From Sanghuangporus weigelae (lineage: Eukaryota > Basidiomycota > Agaricomycetes > Hymenochaetales > Hymenochaetaceae), in contig CP137321.1 of assembly GCA_033182465.1 (NCBI GenBank), forward strand, positions 1,488,001 through 1,552,000: a stretch of DNA of 64,000 nucleotides, given 5' to 3'. A model generated the notes under the pieces. The model was not told the DNA's origin and made no database searches. It was given only the letters and a program-made list of their open reading frames with translations. The position numbers were made by a program, and so were the translations under genes. Of the stretch, positions 26,392-38,541 are shown piece by piece. Numbering within the stretch: the stretch's first letter is position 1; each line of letters begins with the position of its first letter.

Positions 26392-29091
26392 TTAGTGATA
26401 CTCGTCAATCCTGAATGGTGTAATGTATTCAAATCGTTCCACATTCCCTCCTCGTTGGTTATGCGACGACTCCCTGCTGGCTCTCCCGACTACGCGTTTG
26501 AAGAATTTGCCCACGCCTCCCTTGTTGGGGTATTCGAATTCGGGGGCAACGCCCTCTAGCGAGTCGGCTGGATACAAACTATCAATCGTCTTCGCGAGCT
26601 TCCGCATGCCACCAGATGAGTCGTTCGCTGCTCTACGCGATTCATCGAGTACAGCGAGGAGATACAAAGCTAATTCTGGTAGTGTCATAGGAAGGGTAGG
26701 GTAAGGCGTATTCGCGGTTGCTGGTACGGTGAAGCATTTTGACAAGTTAGACTCGCCTGCTCCTGCGCGCAGTAGTGCAGGTAACGGCGACATGGTATAT
26801 GAATATGGGAGAGTATTGACATCTCCGTTGGTATATTTATGCATGTTGGGAGCCGAGGGTAGAACGGGTACGTCGATGGTCAGGTAGATTATTGTTCTCC
26901 AATCGTTTGAAGAATGGTGAATCTGGTATTCGATTCATTTAGTCTGGATTCTAAACTAAAAACGGACATACTGACCTTCATAAATTGAATTACAGTGCGC
27001 AGCTTCAACTCTGACTTTGTCGAAGCAAGAGCCTCAACGGTAGGCTCTACTCTGCTGTCGCTCAGGCGAGTCAATAGCTTAAGCAGATGCTTCCAGTTTG
27101 GGGCTTGTATGTGCAGAGGTGGGCATTTTCCATAGGGTAAGGTGATAATATTAGGAATCGGGCCCTGCATCGGATCCCGGCTACGCGCGATCGATGGGGC
27201 GTTGAAACCGAATGCTGATGAATTATTAGTACGAGAACCAAGGAAAGTGGATATTATTTGACACGTACAAACTCCAAGACGTAGCTCTTCCTCTACAATC
27301 GGCGGCGATGAAGGCCCTGAGTTTGATAATAGTTTCCCTTCGTCCGGTTCGTCGATAGATATCGGACTCATGAGGGGCGAGTCGCTATTCTCAAGCACGT
27401 CATTTTCGTCTGCTTCTGAAGGTGCTGGCCCAATGGACTGTCCCGTACTCATGGACCGAATCGGAACATTCGGCATAGACGCTGATCTGCCACTAGTACT
27501 TGGGGCTGAGGTACTCACTTCAGGAGAAACCGAGTTCCGTGTATATTGCACAGGAATGACAGTATTAGCATGGTAGCTAATTGGCCGTATTGAGGAACCC
27601 TCAATAGAGCTCGTCGTAGGAATCGCCCCTTGTGCTGACACGCTTCGACCCAGTTTATCATAAGGCGGAACAGCAGGAGTTACAGGTCCGCCAGAAGTGT
27701 AGTTGCCATGACCTCGACCTAGACTCGGAAGAGGACGCGAACCAGAGGCGACAGGGGGTGGCGGAAGGGATATATACGGATGATGCGGGCTTCGTTGTTG
27801 TAATGCCGCAACATGGAAGGAAGACGGTCGCGTTCCATTATTGAGTGGAGGTCGTGAAACATTATCGGACGAAGTAGACGCAGACAGAGCGCTAGGAACG
27901 ACGCCCGCCGAAGATGGAGATGGATGCGTAGATGACGAGGAAGCGCCATCCGCTTCCAATCGCGCGATACTACGCGCAAACTCTTCGTCCATCTCCAGTT
28001 GCCTGCGACGTGCTTCATCTTCAGCCCGAATTAGGTCCCGCTCCCGTTTGGTGAGCTCCTCCAGATCGGTTTCCACAGATATATGCGCCTTGTGTTTCTC
28101 CGCACTATCGCCATGAAGTGAATTTGAGCATGCTGATGTTGGTGGCGTGTCAACAATTGAAGGTGCGGAAGAAGATGCACGGGATGAGGCAGTTGAGCGA
28201 GTGCTCATTTCAAATTGTCGCGAATCAGCTTCCTGACATGCGCGAGGAATGTCACACGCAGCCGATGAATCGATACGCGCCATTGATTCCTCCAAGACGC
28301 GCGCAAGGATATCATCTTCTAGATCAGGGCGTCCCGTAGCTCCTGTGTCTTTGAGTGAGATCTCTAGAGCTCGTGCAACTAACTCCTCTTCCTCAGCGCA
28401 ATCTACGTCCGGGGTTGCGACGGAGATCATCGCCTGCTTCTCTGACGATACTGAGGGCTTTGGAGGGATTTTAGGCGCCTTCATATCGGCTAATGACGCG
28501 AGGGAGGTTCGTGTCTGGACACGGGGCTTCGGAGGCAAGGGTGGTCTTGTAGATGACAAATTCTCCGAGTACAATCGGGGCCTTGAATACGCCGGTGAGC
28601 TCGAGGAAGCGGCAGTTGAAGAAGTTGCATTAGGTTGGAAAAGAAGTGAGCTCTCGAGAGTGCTGAGCACACCAGACCTTGAACGGCCAGCACCTCCAGG
28701 CATCAAGCTCGGTGGTAGAGGCTTGGTTAACGCAGACGGCTTGGAAGGTAGAGGCGGAGTCTGAGGTGTACGGAACTGCTGAACAAGGTGCGAAGGATAG
28801 AAGGACGTATCGGAGGCGTTAGATAGTGGTTGAAGGCGTTGGGTACTTGGACCAGCGACGGCCGCATTTACATGCATGCTATAAAGAGGGTTTGGCAACG
28901 GCGTCGCCTCGTTCGAATACGGTCTTGCAGAATGTGGCGGGGCAGCTGCGGGTAGTTATAAACAAAGAGAAGCGTCAGTACTAGTAATAGTATGAGTTGG
29001 CAACGAGTGAACGGTGGCTAAGCAGTGCATGCGAGGAAGATCTATCTCATTGAAGCAAAGGAAAGTACTTACGGGGACGAGTTGGATTCAT
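26392..29091 (-). CDS. Unrecognised disordered protein with UIM-like and SH3-ligand motifs
   Basis: I do not recognise the family. Start MNPTRP at ATG 29089-29091 in a 19-nt exon joins over an intron (28946-29072) to PAPPHSARPYSNEATPLPN. The N-terminal third is Pro/Ser-rich with repeated SH3-ligand-like motifs (PPLPSKPSALTKPLPP; RPPLPPKPRVQT; APKIPPKPS). Next come ubiquitin-interacting-motif-like helices: EEEELVARALEISLKD, EDDILARVLEESMARI and, less clear, MDEEFARSIARLEADG. After a long Ser-rich linker there is a folded-looking C-terminal region: KCPPLHIQAPNWKHLLKLLT, then FMK joined over an intron to IHHSSNDWRTIIYLTIDV, and TLPELALYLLAVLDESRRAA. About 830 residues; the stop is at 26392. The motif set suggests a ubiquitin-reading adaptor in endocytosis or signalling. 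That is inference. Confidence 0.75.
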
Positions 29092-29766
29092 ATTTATTAT
29101 TGAAAATGCACTCGTTGCATGGGCATGGAGCCTTGAAGAGCGGGACGCCTGGGGTGAGAGCTGCTCTTGTTTATGTATCTGGTACGGAACGGATCAGCGC
29201 TCACGCCGTACGAAGCCTATTTATCGCTATTTGCCGAGTTTAAGTACTTCGAACTGGTGGCCAACAAATTTATATGCCGTCGTCAAAAGCAATGTATCTA
29301 TCCTACACAATGCACGCTTCAAAAGGAATCTCGGAAAAGGCGAAAGGGACACAAATAATACTGGTTAGGCGTGACTAACGAAGTGGGCGTTATTTGGCGT
29401 GGAATCTGTTGCGAATTTCAGATTGATTTAAGAATCTGAGAATGAAAATCGAATACCAACGAATGGAAACGAAGCTGGGTCATCAAGTTTTGGAATAGAA
29501 TTGGGGTGGAAGAAAAAAGAGCAAAAAAAAGACATGACAACGTATCGTAAATAAATGCTTGCACGGTTGAGGAATGATGGTGGATTGCGTGGTGATTGAT
29601 GGGAAAGGTGAAAGAAAGGAAAAATGCATATGTAGCGGAAGAACACCGAGAGAGTAGCATAGGATCGTACGGGTGAAGCGGAAAACCGAATTGAAACCGA
29701 CTCGTAAAATAAGAGGGCTAGTGAGCAAAGTGGATAGAGACAGAAATTCCGAAAAATGGTTGAGCG
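29092..29766. other. Intergenic, RIM15 3' flank and upstream of UIM-protein gene
   Basis: 675 bp between two minus-strand genes. The right part must hold the RIM15 3' UTR and the left part the promoter of the UIM-like gene. It is rich in A/G runs (for example A-rich at 29512-29530). No ORF with coding character is visible. Confidence 0.5.
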
Positions 29767-32700
29767 CTATCGTGCGGTGATCACACGCGTAGACACAGCG
29801 CCGCCATCCTGATGTGTGGATGTTTTGAATCCGAGCTGCCGCATAACAGCTAAAAGGTCCGCCTTCTGAACTGGTTTCGATATAGATGCGGCGAAAAGCG
29901 TGCTTGCAAAGCTATCCGAACCGCTGTACGCGCTCACGGAGATGATAGGCACACTGCTATTCTTGTTGTTCGTGCTTTTTATTAAACGAGCAGCACTTTC
30001 ACCGTCGATGATAGGCATATGCAGGTCCATTAGAATGCAGTCGAATTCTAAACAAATTCAAGCAGTCAGAAAAAGCTACAGAAAGTAATAAGAGAATGGT
30101 CGCTTACTGATATCACTATGAGCGACGCTGATAGCTTCCGAGCCGTCAGAGGTTACGACTACGCGACAGCCTAATCGAATGAGTAATGTCTCAATGATCT
30201 TCGCCGTGATTGGGTTGTCCTCGGCAAGTAAGCATATCACTGCTCGGTCATTGACATCAATATTTCGACGCAGATCGAGGGAGCCTGAGTTCGACGACGG
30301 CGGTGTACTATCAAAGTGACTCGACACGTGCGAAACCGAAGTGGGCCAGTGATCTGACAGTGAACCCTCTCCACTTGTCGAGACCGATGCAGTCCGTAGG
30401 CGGCTCGGCATCGAGTTTCGTCGTGAAACATCACCCTCGAGGAGATTATGCTTGAATCGCTCGACAGCTCCGAACTCAGATGGCTTTCGAGAATGATTGT
30501 GGTTGTGGTTAATCTGGACACTCCCTGGCGTCGACGGAGCCATACTTGCACGAGATGGCGATGAGGCTACAGACGACACCGAAGTAGCAGGAGAAGGCGG
30601 ATTGGTAGTCGAAGGTTTGCCTCCCTCCAGTTGAGTCACAACACCCGGGGGTTTCTTGATTCGTTGCGAAACACTACGCCTGTGTGGCCTGTAGATCTGT
30701 GCAGGTTCGCTTAATGCATGCACCATAGGCGTCATCTGGTCTGTCTTCAGCTTTCTTATGACGTCGTCATTAGCCTGCTTCAAGACAGGCAAGTTCTTGA
30801 AAGCGAAGGTTCCAAACTCATCCTGCGTCGGCGAGTGCACACTTTCATTTGCAGCAGCAATAATTGTACTCGTCGAAGGGGCCGAAGCAGCAAATGCGCC
30901 AACACCAGGAGTTGCTGCGGACTGACCAATAGTGATGGCACCGTCATCATCGTGGAATAGTTGCGTGGACGCACCCCGGGGATCGAAGTAGTCAGTCGAC
31001 TCTGGATCCGTTACCTGAGGGATGAACGCTGCTTCACTGGTAGTAACCTTGTCCCAATCAATTACAGCAAAGAAGGGGTGCGCCTTAACTTCAGCGGCAC
31101 CATTCGCACCAAGGCGCTGAGACGGATCCACATTGAGAAGCCGCTTCATGAAATCGAGCGCTTCGAGTGAGAAATCAATGAATCCTTCATGCCAATCAAT
31201 GTGCCCGGAGAGGATATTCTCGAAAACCTTCTCAGGCGTTTCTGCATGGAATGGCGGGATCCCATATAAGAACTCGTATGTAATGACACCGAGAGCCCAC
31301 TACATGAAAATCGAATGAATAACCAATGTGCTTCAGGCAAACGAGAAGACGTACCCAATCAACAGCTGCATCATCCCCGCTTATACCAAGGATACTTTCC
31401 GGTGCAAGATAGTCTGGGGTACCAGCGAATTTCTGTTCACCAGGCGGTGTCCCAAGTCCAGGTGGCGTCAGAGCATACGAGCGCAGATCATTCGTGAGCT
31501 CGGAAGCAAAGGACTGAATCGGGCTTTCACGTCCATTGTTCGTCCTTCCAGTACGACGAAGGAAAAATCCTGAAAGACTGTCCGACCCACTTGATTCGCT
31601 GACATCGTCCGTAGGTGTACCAATAGACAAATGAGGAGAAGATGCTAGAGGAGGGGCAGCAGGAGTTCCAAGTCGCTGAGAGAAATACGAACCTCCCAAG
31701 ATGTCCGCAGACAACAATAATGGAGATGACAAATAAGCAGCATCCATGGACGGTGGTCGAGAACTTGGACTGTGTCTTGTACGTGGACGAGCTCGTTCCA
31801 AGTTCAAATCTCGAGTCTGACGACCAAGGAGACCAATTCTACTCAGACCAAAGTCAGTCAACTTGAGATGTCCATGCTGATCAATCAGTAAATTATCCGG
31901 TTTCAAGTCTCTGCAAGTGCATTAGCACGGTGTAATAGACCAACAAACTGACACTTACCTGTGAACGATACCACGTTCATGCAGGTATTCCAGGCCAAGA
32001 ACAACCTCCGCAATGTACTGTCTGGTCCATTCCTCCGGTAGAGAGCCTAGGGACTTGATAAGTGCCGCACAATCTCCACCATTAAGATACTCCATGACGA
32101 GGTACAAATTCTCCTTGCTCTGAAATGCGAAATAGAGCTTTGCAACAAAGGGTGACTCTGCCTGGTTCATCAGAATCATACGTTCTGCCTTGACGTTAGT
32201 TATCTGATTCTTCGCGATCATGTCCGCCTTTCTCAAGACCTTGATTGCATAATAGTCGCCAGTGACCCGCTTCTTCGCGAGGAAGACAGAGCCGAAGGCA
32301 CCCTTGGAGATAGGCTTGATTATTTCGAAATCTTTTATGCTAGTATGTGCGCTTTTCGATGACGGCATAACAGATGGTATCCTTGGTGATAGAGGTCCTA
32401 TAGAGCCGCCAGGACTTGACACCGAGCTCGTGTTTACGGCGGAGAGGCGACGAGAATGTCTTCCTCCATCCATACTGCTGACACTGTCCCTTGGCGCGAT
32501 ACTCGGTGAAATGGGAGGAGTGACGGTTACCCGAGGCTCCAGAACTTGTGACTTCCTATGAGCGAGAGTCGTTGGCTTCTCCTCCGGACTTGAAGAAGAA
32601 TTATCGGTGTCTGACGAAGCGACAATAGGTGCAGCAAGCGCCAGAGGTGAAGTGATGGATGCAGGGGTGGAAGACCGAGTAAGAGAGAAAATGTTCGGGG

Positions 32701-35655
32701 ACTGGTACATCGGAGCTGGAGAAGGAGCAGGGATGCGAACACTGCTACTACGAGACGAGGTACTAGACGAGGCCGGGGAAGAGGCTACCGGGGTGGGTTC
32801 CGGGGATAGAGCAACTGGAGTCGGCTCAGATGATGCCACCGTCTCACCACTGAAAGCATATTCAGCAGTTATGCTGGCACGATCATCTTCAGTAACAGCC
32901 TCCTGTTCTCCAGTCTCCCGCTCCTCCTCCTCCTCTTCATCATATTCTTCCTCCTGCTCTTGTAGAGTGAGTTGTTCCATTTTCTCTTCCCATTCCTGTC
33001 GTATCTTCTCTGCATACTTGATAGTATTCTGCATTCGGACGACATTGTCCATCTTGGATCGCATGAGCCTTTCCACGTCGTTGATTAGTCTCGTCAATGC
33101 CACATCGTCCGTTGTTGGTTTAGACCAGTTCCTGATTTGCGTCATCTTACGGTCAGAGGTCGGAGATAGAAGACGTTGACGTTCGATCGGTTCCTTGGCT
33201 TCCTCTTCTTTCAGTGAAGGTAATGATACTTCATATGCGACTTGCAAAACATCATCAAGCTGTTCCAAGAGTCGCCGCTGCATCCTTTTCAAACCCATCC
33301 GCTGCATCCTGGTCACCAAAGGCGGTCTGAATAAATGAAGAGCACCTGAGCCATTTGGCGGCGTTGTCGACAGCAAAATAGGCATTCCACGATACTCCGG
33401 CGGAGTGTTGGAGGTAGATCGATCGATGGCGAGTCGAAGCTCACGGATGGTATTGCGGAGTTCGGTAATCGATTCATTGCATTCCGCGATATCCGCCTCG
33501 AGCCTGTGAAAGTCGTTGCATGTTTCATTGTGCTTTTCGAAAAACCATTCAGGGATACTGTTCTCGCAAATGCGACACAATATGACTGCGGAGCTCAAAG
33601 GCCTGGACAGTCCGAAGGATGTTTCTCGATCTTCGGTACTTTCATCATATTCGTCACTCGTGGCAGCCTCTTCTCGGATAGGGCCCGTCTCAGCAAATAT
33701 TGCATGTTCCTCTTCGTACATCGGAGGACCCACTGGTTTTATGACCCACATTGTGTGTGACGGCTGTCCGTCTACTTGGTCGATCATCAGCATACCCTTA
33801 CCCTCCATCTCTCGATACAGAGTGCCACGATCAGGCATGTCTTGCTCTCCTTCAATTTTCATCCTGAAGCGTACTTCAATCGTGTGTGAATCATCAGCAA
33901 GGAGTTGCTCAGTGGTAGCGCGGAACACGTTGTCATCCCCAGCAGCCAATAGACGCGAGAGCTTGGTTCCAGCCGTCTCTTCCGGATCCGATCTAAATGG
34001 GACAAAGTTCTAAAGATAAAAGAAGCATGAATGATCGGGAGAACGTACCCTATTACTACAGCCCAAGCGCGATTGATCCAGAGGAGATGATCCCCATCTA
34101 GACTCAGTTCAATTACGATGTTCTGGTTCTGAGCTTGCTCCGCTTGCAGACGGAGCCTTTCCGTAGCTAGAACCCGAGCTGATTCAGTCGTATCCATTGG
34201 TTTTGCGGGAGGTCGAGCGAGATCGCTGTCCTTAGGTCCTGTTGCAGAAAGTCGGCGTATGCCATCGCGCTGTTGCCCTGGTTGACTAGTGCTCTGAGAT
34301 AATCTCAACCTATCGTCGATTTCCGCGCCAAATAATAACTGCTTCTGACTATCAGACTCAACACCCTGCGTAAGTGTTGGCGTTGGGGCTGGTGTCGGAG
34401 CCGCTTCTGCAGGCTTGAGTAAAAATGAGAATGGCTCCTGCTCCTCGTCATCATCGTCATCATCAAAATTCCAAAATTGCTTCTCGGCCTCCCACCACTC
34501 GACAACACGGCTAAGACTAGCAACAGCCAGTAGTACCTGAACATACCAATTGCGACCGTGCCAGTCTGGATGCTCATCCCAAGCCTTACCGATCTGCTGG
34601 ACTCTTTGGACGAGTTGTGAGCAAAGCTTCGGTTGTGCAGTCAATTGAGAAATCGACATTTCCTGAATATCAGTGCATACGCCAATGATTTCGTAAAGGG
34701 TCGTCATGATAGGGTCCACGGGGTCATCAACCAAGATACGAGACGATCGCCGATTTGGACTGGAGGAAACAGCATGGCCGTGATAAGAAGACCCAGGTAG
34801 TGGTGACCGGGACCGGGACGTGCTGCGTGAACTCTGACCAGATCGCGACGGGCGCACAGGAATGTGAATAGTACGCGACAATCTTCGCGAAGCCCGGCTG
34901 CCGGCCTGCGATGACAAAGAACCTTGATGATTGAAATTCACCGGAGCTTTACGAGGGCTCGTGGCCTCAGACGTCGCGGAAATGGCAGATGTAGATATAT
35001 TGTTGTGCGAGCCGATCCGATCCTTTGGCAGAGTATTTTGACGCTGCAGAGTGGTGGAACTGGACGAAGGCGAGACAGAAATTACACCGGGAGAAGAAGC
35101 CCAACGCGTTAGCCTGAGTGCCTCGCTGTCCTCGGGAGAGACACGTAGACGATGATGGCGGCCACCTTCGCCTTCAGCGTCGTATCCACCGTCCGAGCTC
35201 GCCTCGTCGGTAGGGGCAGAGCGCTGTTCAGAAACATTCCTGGGCACAATCACGGACTCGCGCGGATGTTCTACATCAGATTCTGTCGCAACCAAAATTA
35301 GAGGGTTAGTCAATATGCAGATAAGAGGCTAAACAAAGAAGAGAGCAATATTATAATGTCTATACTAACGATCGACGTCACCCTCTCTAAGACGCTCTTC
35401 GAAGAAGGCGGTAATTGCGTTTGTGACTCGCTGGAGATCCTTATCGCATTCCTGTTTGGCGGACTTGAGACGGCGGGTGACATGCCTTTTGATGAAGGGC
35501 ATGGAGACGGTGTTTGGACCCGCGCCTGAGCCTGAGGCCGAACCTGAGCCCTGGCTCACCGAGTTGCCTTGAATAGAGATAGGCGGAAGGACCGTCTCTG
35601 GCGAGAAAACAAGAGGACTGGGAGGCTGGCGGCGAGGCAAGGTTCCGTCAGACAT
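29767..35655 (-). CDS. RIM15: Rim15-type AGC protein kinase with PAS-like, zinc-finger and receiver domains
   Basis: A quiescence and nutrient kinase that in yeast phosphorylates Igo1/2 and is held off by TORC1/Sch9 and PKA. It starts [20 protein letters not shown] (ATG 35653-35655). Domains in order: a Ser-rich N-terminus; a PAS-like stretch ([20 protein letters not shown], about 34056-34115); a zinc finger [20 protein letters not shown] (about 33514-33573) followed by a coiled coil; kinase lobe with [14 protein letters not shown] and YAIKVLRK, then ERGIVHR joined to [13 protein letters not shown] across the intron near 31915-31958. A Ser/Pro-rich insert of about 100 residues separates DFGLSRIG from [12 protein letters not shown]. 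The C-terminal receiver domain has [15 protein letters not shown], the phospho-acceptor loop [11 protein letters not shown] (about 29998-30030) and the Lys of SKPVQK. It ends at TAG 29767-29769. Confidence 0.93.
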
Positions 35656-36010
35656 TTAGGCAAGCACGGGTCGTAATCGTCGAGTGAGGAGGAAGAGAAG
35701 GGGAACGGAAGTCGGAAAAGAGAGCAGCCGCTGAGAACTGAGGCGAGGACGTTGCGAGGGATGTACGGGAGATGGTTAGAGAATGAGCATGGCCAGAAGG
35801 ATGAGAGTAAAGAATGGGGAGGACGAGTAAGCGAGTGAGTGGTTTGACTGACTACTAGCACTAGTAACTACCACTGGGGAGCTGAGCAACAGAGTCGATC
35901 GCACTTACTTCTATACAAACAAAAAGTTCCCACGATTACATTTATGTACTGTCTGATATATGTTACATAATATTTGTTGTTACTCCTTCTCTCTCTTTCT
36001 TCAGGTCGTT
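35656..36010. promoter_or_regulatory. Divergent region between RIM15 and bS18m
   Basis: 355 bp separate the two start codons, so it should hold both promoters. A short direct repeat ACTAGCACTAGTAACTA occurs near 35852. A polypyrimidine stretch and TTCTTCAG just before 36005 suggest a 5' UTR intron in the plus-strand gene. Confidence 0.4.
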
Positions 36011-36776
36011 ATGGCCTCCCGTATCCTCTCTGCTCAGTCGAGATGTACCCGTCACTTTGCATCTTCCGCGCCTGCATACGTCATTCAACGCCCCGGCGCC
36101 GCCACCAATAACAACCCGCTCGTAACATTTTTGGAGGTCGTGGCCGACGAGTTCAAACCTCAGCATGGTAACTTTCAGTCTTCCTCATCCACTTCAGTTG
36201 TCTTTTTGCTCAACGGCCTTTTGCACTTCTTCCCATGTAAACATCAAAAGAGGAGCATCAAAATATCCTCCCTCTTAAATCCAACAGCGTTCGTGTTCTC
36301 ATTTAATGCGTCATTCCTGTCTTTCCAACTAATTTGCGAGTCTTCAGACCTATCGAAGCATCGAGTTCAACCGCCAGCAATATGGCGGTCCTTTCTATCG
36401 CGGGCGAGTACCTCTCGGACCGGGTCGTGAAGCACGCTACCGCGATATTTTTCTCCAGCACGAAATCGATCCGCGCCGCGAGGCCCACAACGAGGAACTT
36501 ATGAGCGGCTACATGTCCCGTCTCGGCCAGATTAAACCTCGTAGCGTGACCAATCTCTCCCAACGCAGCCAACGACTCGTCGGCAAGGCAATCAAGCGTG
36601 CCAAGATGATGGGCGTCGTCCCTGTCTTCAGCAATATGAGAATGAGGCCTTTGGCAGTCCGTCCAGATACACTTGCCAATAGCGGCGCTGAAGATACCTC
36701 AGAGGACAAGGCGGAGGAAAACGAACAGCAAGATAAAGATGGTGATCAAAATAGAAAAGACGATGCTGATAAATAG
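36011..36776 (+). CDS. RSM18: Mitochondrial small-subunit ribosomal protein bS18m
   Basis: A mitoribosome small-subunit protein. The N-terminus MASRILSAQSRCTRHFASSA is a typical presequence. The second exon reads YRSIEFNRQQYGGPFYRGRV, then SVTNLSQRSQRLVGKAIKRA and KMMGVVPVF (about 36548-36640), the S18 core with its basic RNA-binding helix. A charged, disordered tail of about 40 residues, rich in Glu, Asp and Lys, follows to TAG 36774-36776. The intron starts at GTAACT (36168) and its obvious acceptor is just before ACCTATCG (about 36342). This pair leaves the two exons out of frame by one base, so a tiny exon, a non-standard donor or a sequence error must intervene. Confidence 0.85.
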
Positions 36777-37129
36777 TTATTTATTCTCCCTGTTTATTGA
36801 TCTACTTGCCTAGCATTATAGTTCTCAGTCGCACCGGTTACATCAAGGCCTGGCTAAATAACTTCCTTTCGCGGGACCACAAGGTTTTAGACGACTCAAA
36901 TTTAGCTGGACTCTTCCGTCTTCTCTATTTCATCTCTCAACTCGCATTGCCACGGATGCAGATTAAGTCCGAAATTCTGGAAATCCACAATGATGCGCGG
37001 TGCAACATAACTGCGATCGGAAGGGCATTTAGGCTCATCGGACGGACGATAAAGTCTAGATGCCTGCCACAGTGTAATAACGATATCATACAAATGCTCA
37101 TATGACACAAGACCCGGGATAGAGCCATC
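36777..37129. other. Convergent 3' region of bS18m and RPN11
   Basis: 353 bp between the two stop codons. Short ORFs on both strands overlap each other and show no family features. Confidence 0.5.
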
Positions 37130-38374
37130 TCAGAGTTCGGCTAACAGCATCGTTCCCAAGTTCTGCACCACCTGATCTCCCATGGCCTTCTCGACTGCTT
37201 CTTCGAGATGTCGTTTTGGATCTTGCTTACCCACATGGCGGGTCTTCAACTGTTCGGATGTAAGCGTCGACTCTTCCTGTACAGACTTGTTGTATTCCTT
37301 TGATAGCGATAGCATTGACTATGAAAATAAGGAAGGTCAGATTTCAGATCGAGGTCCGAAGGGAAAGATTCTTGTTCGCGTCACTCACGTTGATCGCCTT
37401 CTCATTCCCTTCTTTATGTACTTCGAAGTCTCGTAGCTTAAGACCTTCTGTCCAGTTTCGCTTGTGTAAGTTCATGAGCATTGCCTGCTCAAGTTCCGTC
37501 TTGCGGTAATTTACGGCAATCGAATAGTAATGTCGGTTAAGACCGTGGATGAGTGACTGTATCGAGGGTTTGTTGATATGTCCGATATTTGACGTCGTCT
37601 GTCGGGGCTCCTGACCCATTACCACGGTGCGAGGTTGGATGAGCCGGAAAGCATCGATGACGACCTTCCCTTTTACGGACTGAATAGGATCCACTACAAC
37701 GGCAACAGACCGGGGGTCTAGTGATTCAAATGACTACGCGCCACATAAGAACGTTTAATCGGAAATACTGGTCGCACAGATGACCGACACAAAACGTACC
37801 TGCTGAGTGTTAATATCCACATTTGACAGCCAACATCCGAAGCCAGGGTGTGAATGGTACCACCCCACGACTGCTTCTGGTCTACAATTCAAGTATACAA
37901 ATTCGGACTCAGTATCCACGAAGAGAGGAAGAAGACAATACACTCACCGCCCAGTCTGCTTGAGCGCTTCCATCATCTTCGTTTGGAACACATGGTCAAC
38001 GGATTCGACTGACACAGTCGTTCCTGATTGCGGCATAGCGAAGACGTCTATTACTTGTACCGTGTACTCGTCCACAAATTCTCCAAGCATGAGACCCATG
38101 ACTTCCATAGGGACACCGGCACGCCCATGCTTCAACATCTAGCAGAAGAAGATCACATGAGCACGCAGCAGCGTCATACTCCGCAGGAGACGTACTTTGA
38201 GAAGAGCCAGCGAGGAGATATGAATGACCTCGCCGCTGCATTAATAGAGTCTGCTCAGCACCGATGTTCTCGCTAAAACAGAATGTATTTGACATACGTG
38301 TCAGGTAAGTTTTCAGTACCGCCTCCGCGGGCAGGGAGACCTTGCGCGGCTGCTAGCATCTGCTCGAAATCCAT
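37130..38374 (-). CDS. RPN11: 26S proteasome lid deubiquitinase Rpn11
   Basis: A zinc metalloprotease of the proteasome lid that removes ubiquitin chains from substrates as they enter the core. It starts [19 protein letters not shown] at ATG 38372-38374. The MPN+ domain has [20 protein letters not shown] (about 38080-38140), [28 protein letters not shown], then across an intron [19 protein letters not shown] (about 37830-37886). The JAMM zinc site HxHx7SxxD is complete. The rest ([55 protein letters not shown]) and the C-terminal helix to TAG 37130-37132 match the near-invariant eukaryotic protein. About six introns are present. The divergent neighbour starts 168 bp away. Confidence 0.96.
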
Positions 38375-38541
38375 TGTGTAGTGGGCGTAGGAAGACAATG
38401 TACGCCTCTCACTCCCTGACCTGAACGCGTAAGTTAACGTACGCGTCGCGCTTGCTTATGTCATCCACGTGACATTCTTAGCGTCGAACAAACTTTACCT
38501 TGTCTCCAGGCTCTTGCCCCCTCAGAGCTGGGTTCAATCGA

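Noticed and set aside
28249-28764. 171-codon plus-strand ORF opposite the UIM-like gene
   Set aside because: It lies wholly antisense to a better supported coding exon, with no motif of its own.
32607-33179. 190-codon plus-strand ORF opposite RIM15
   Set aside because: Antisense reading of the Ser/Glu-rich RIM15 coding sequence; low complexity mirrors the real gene.
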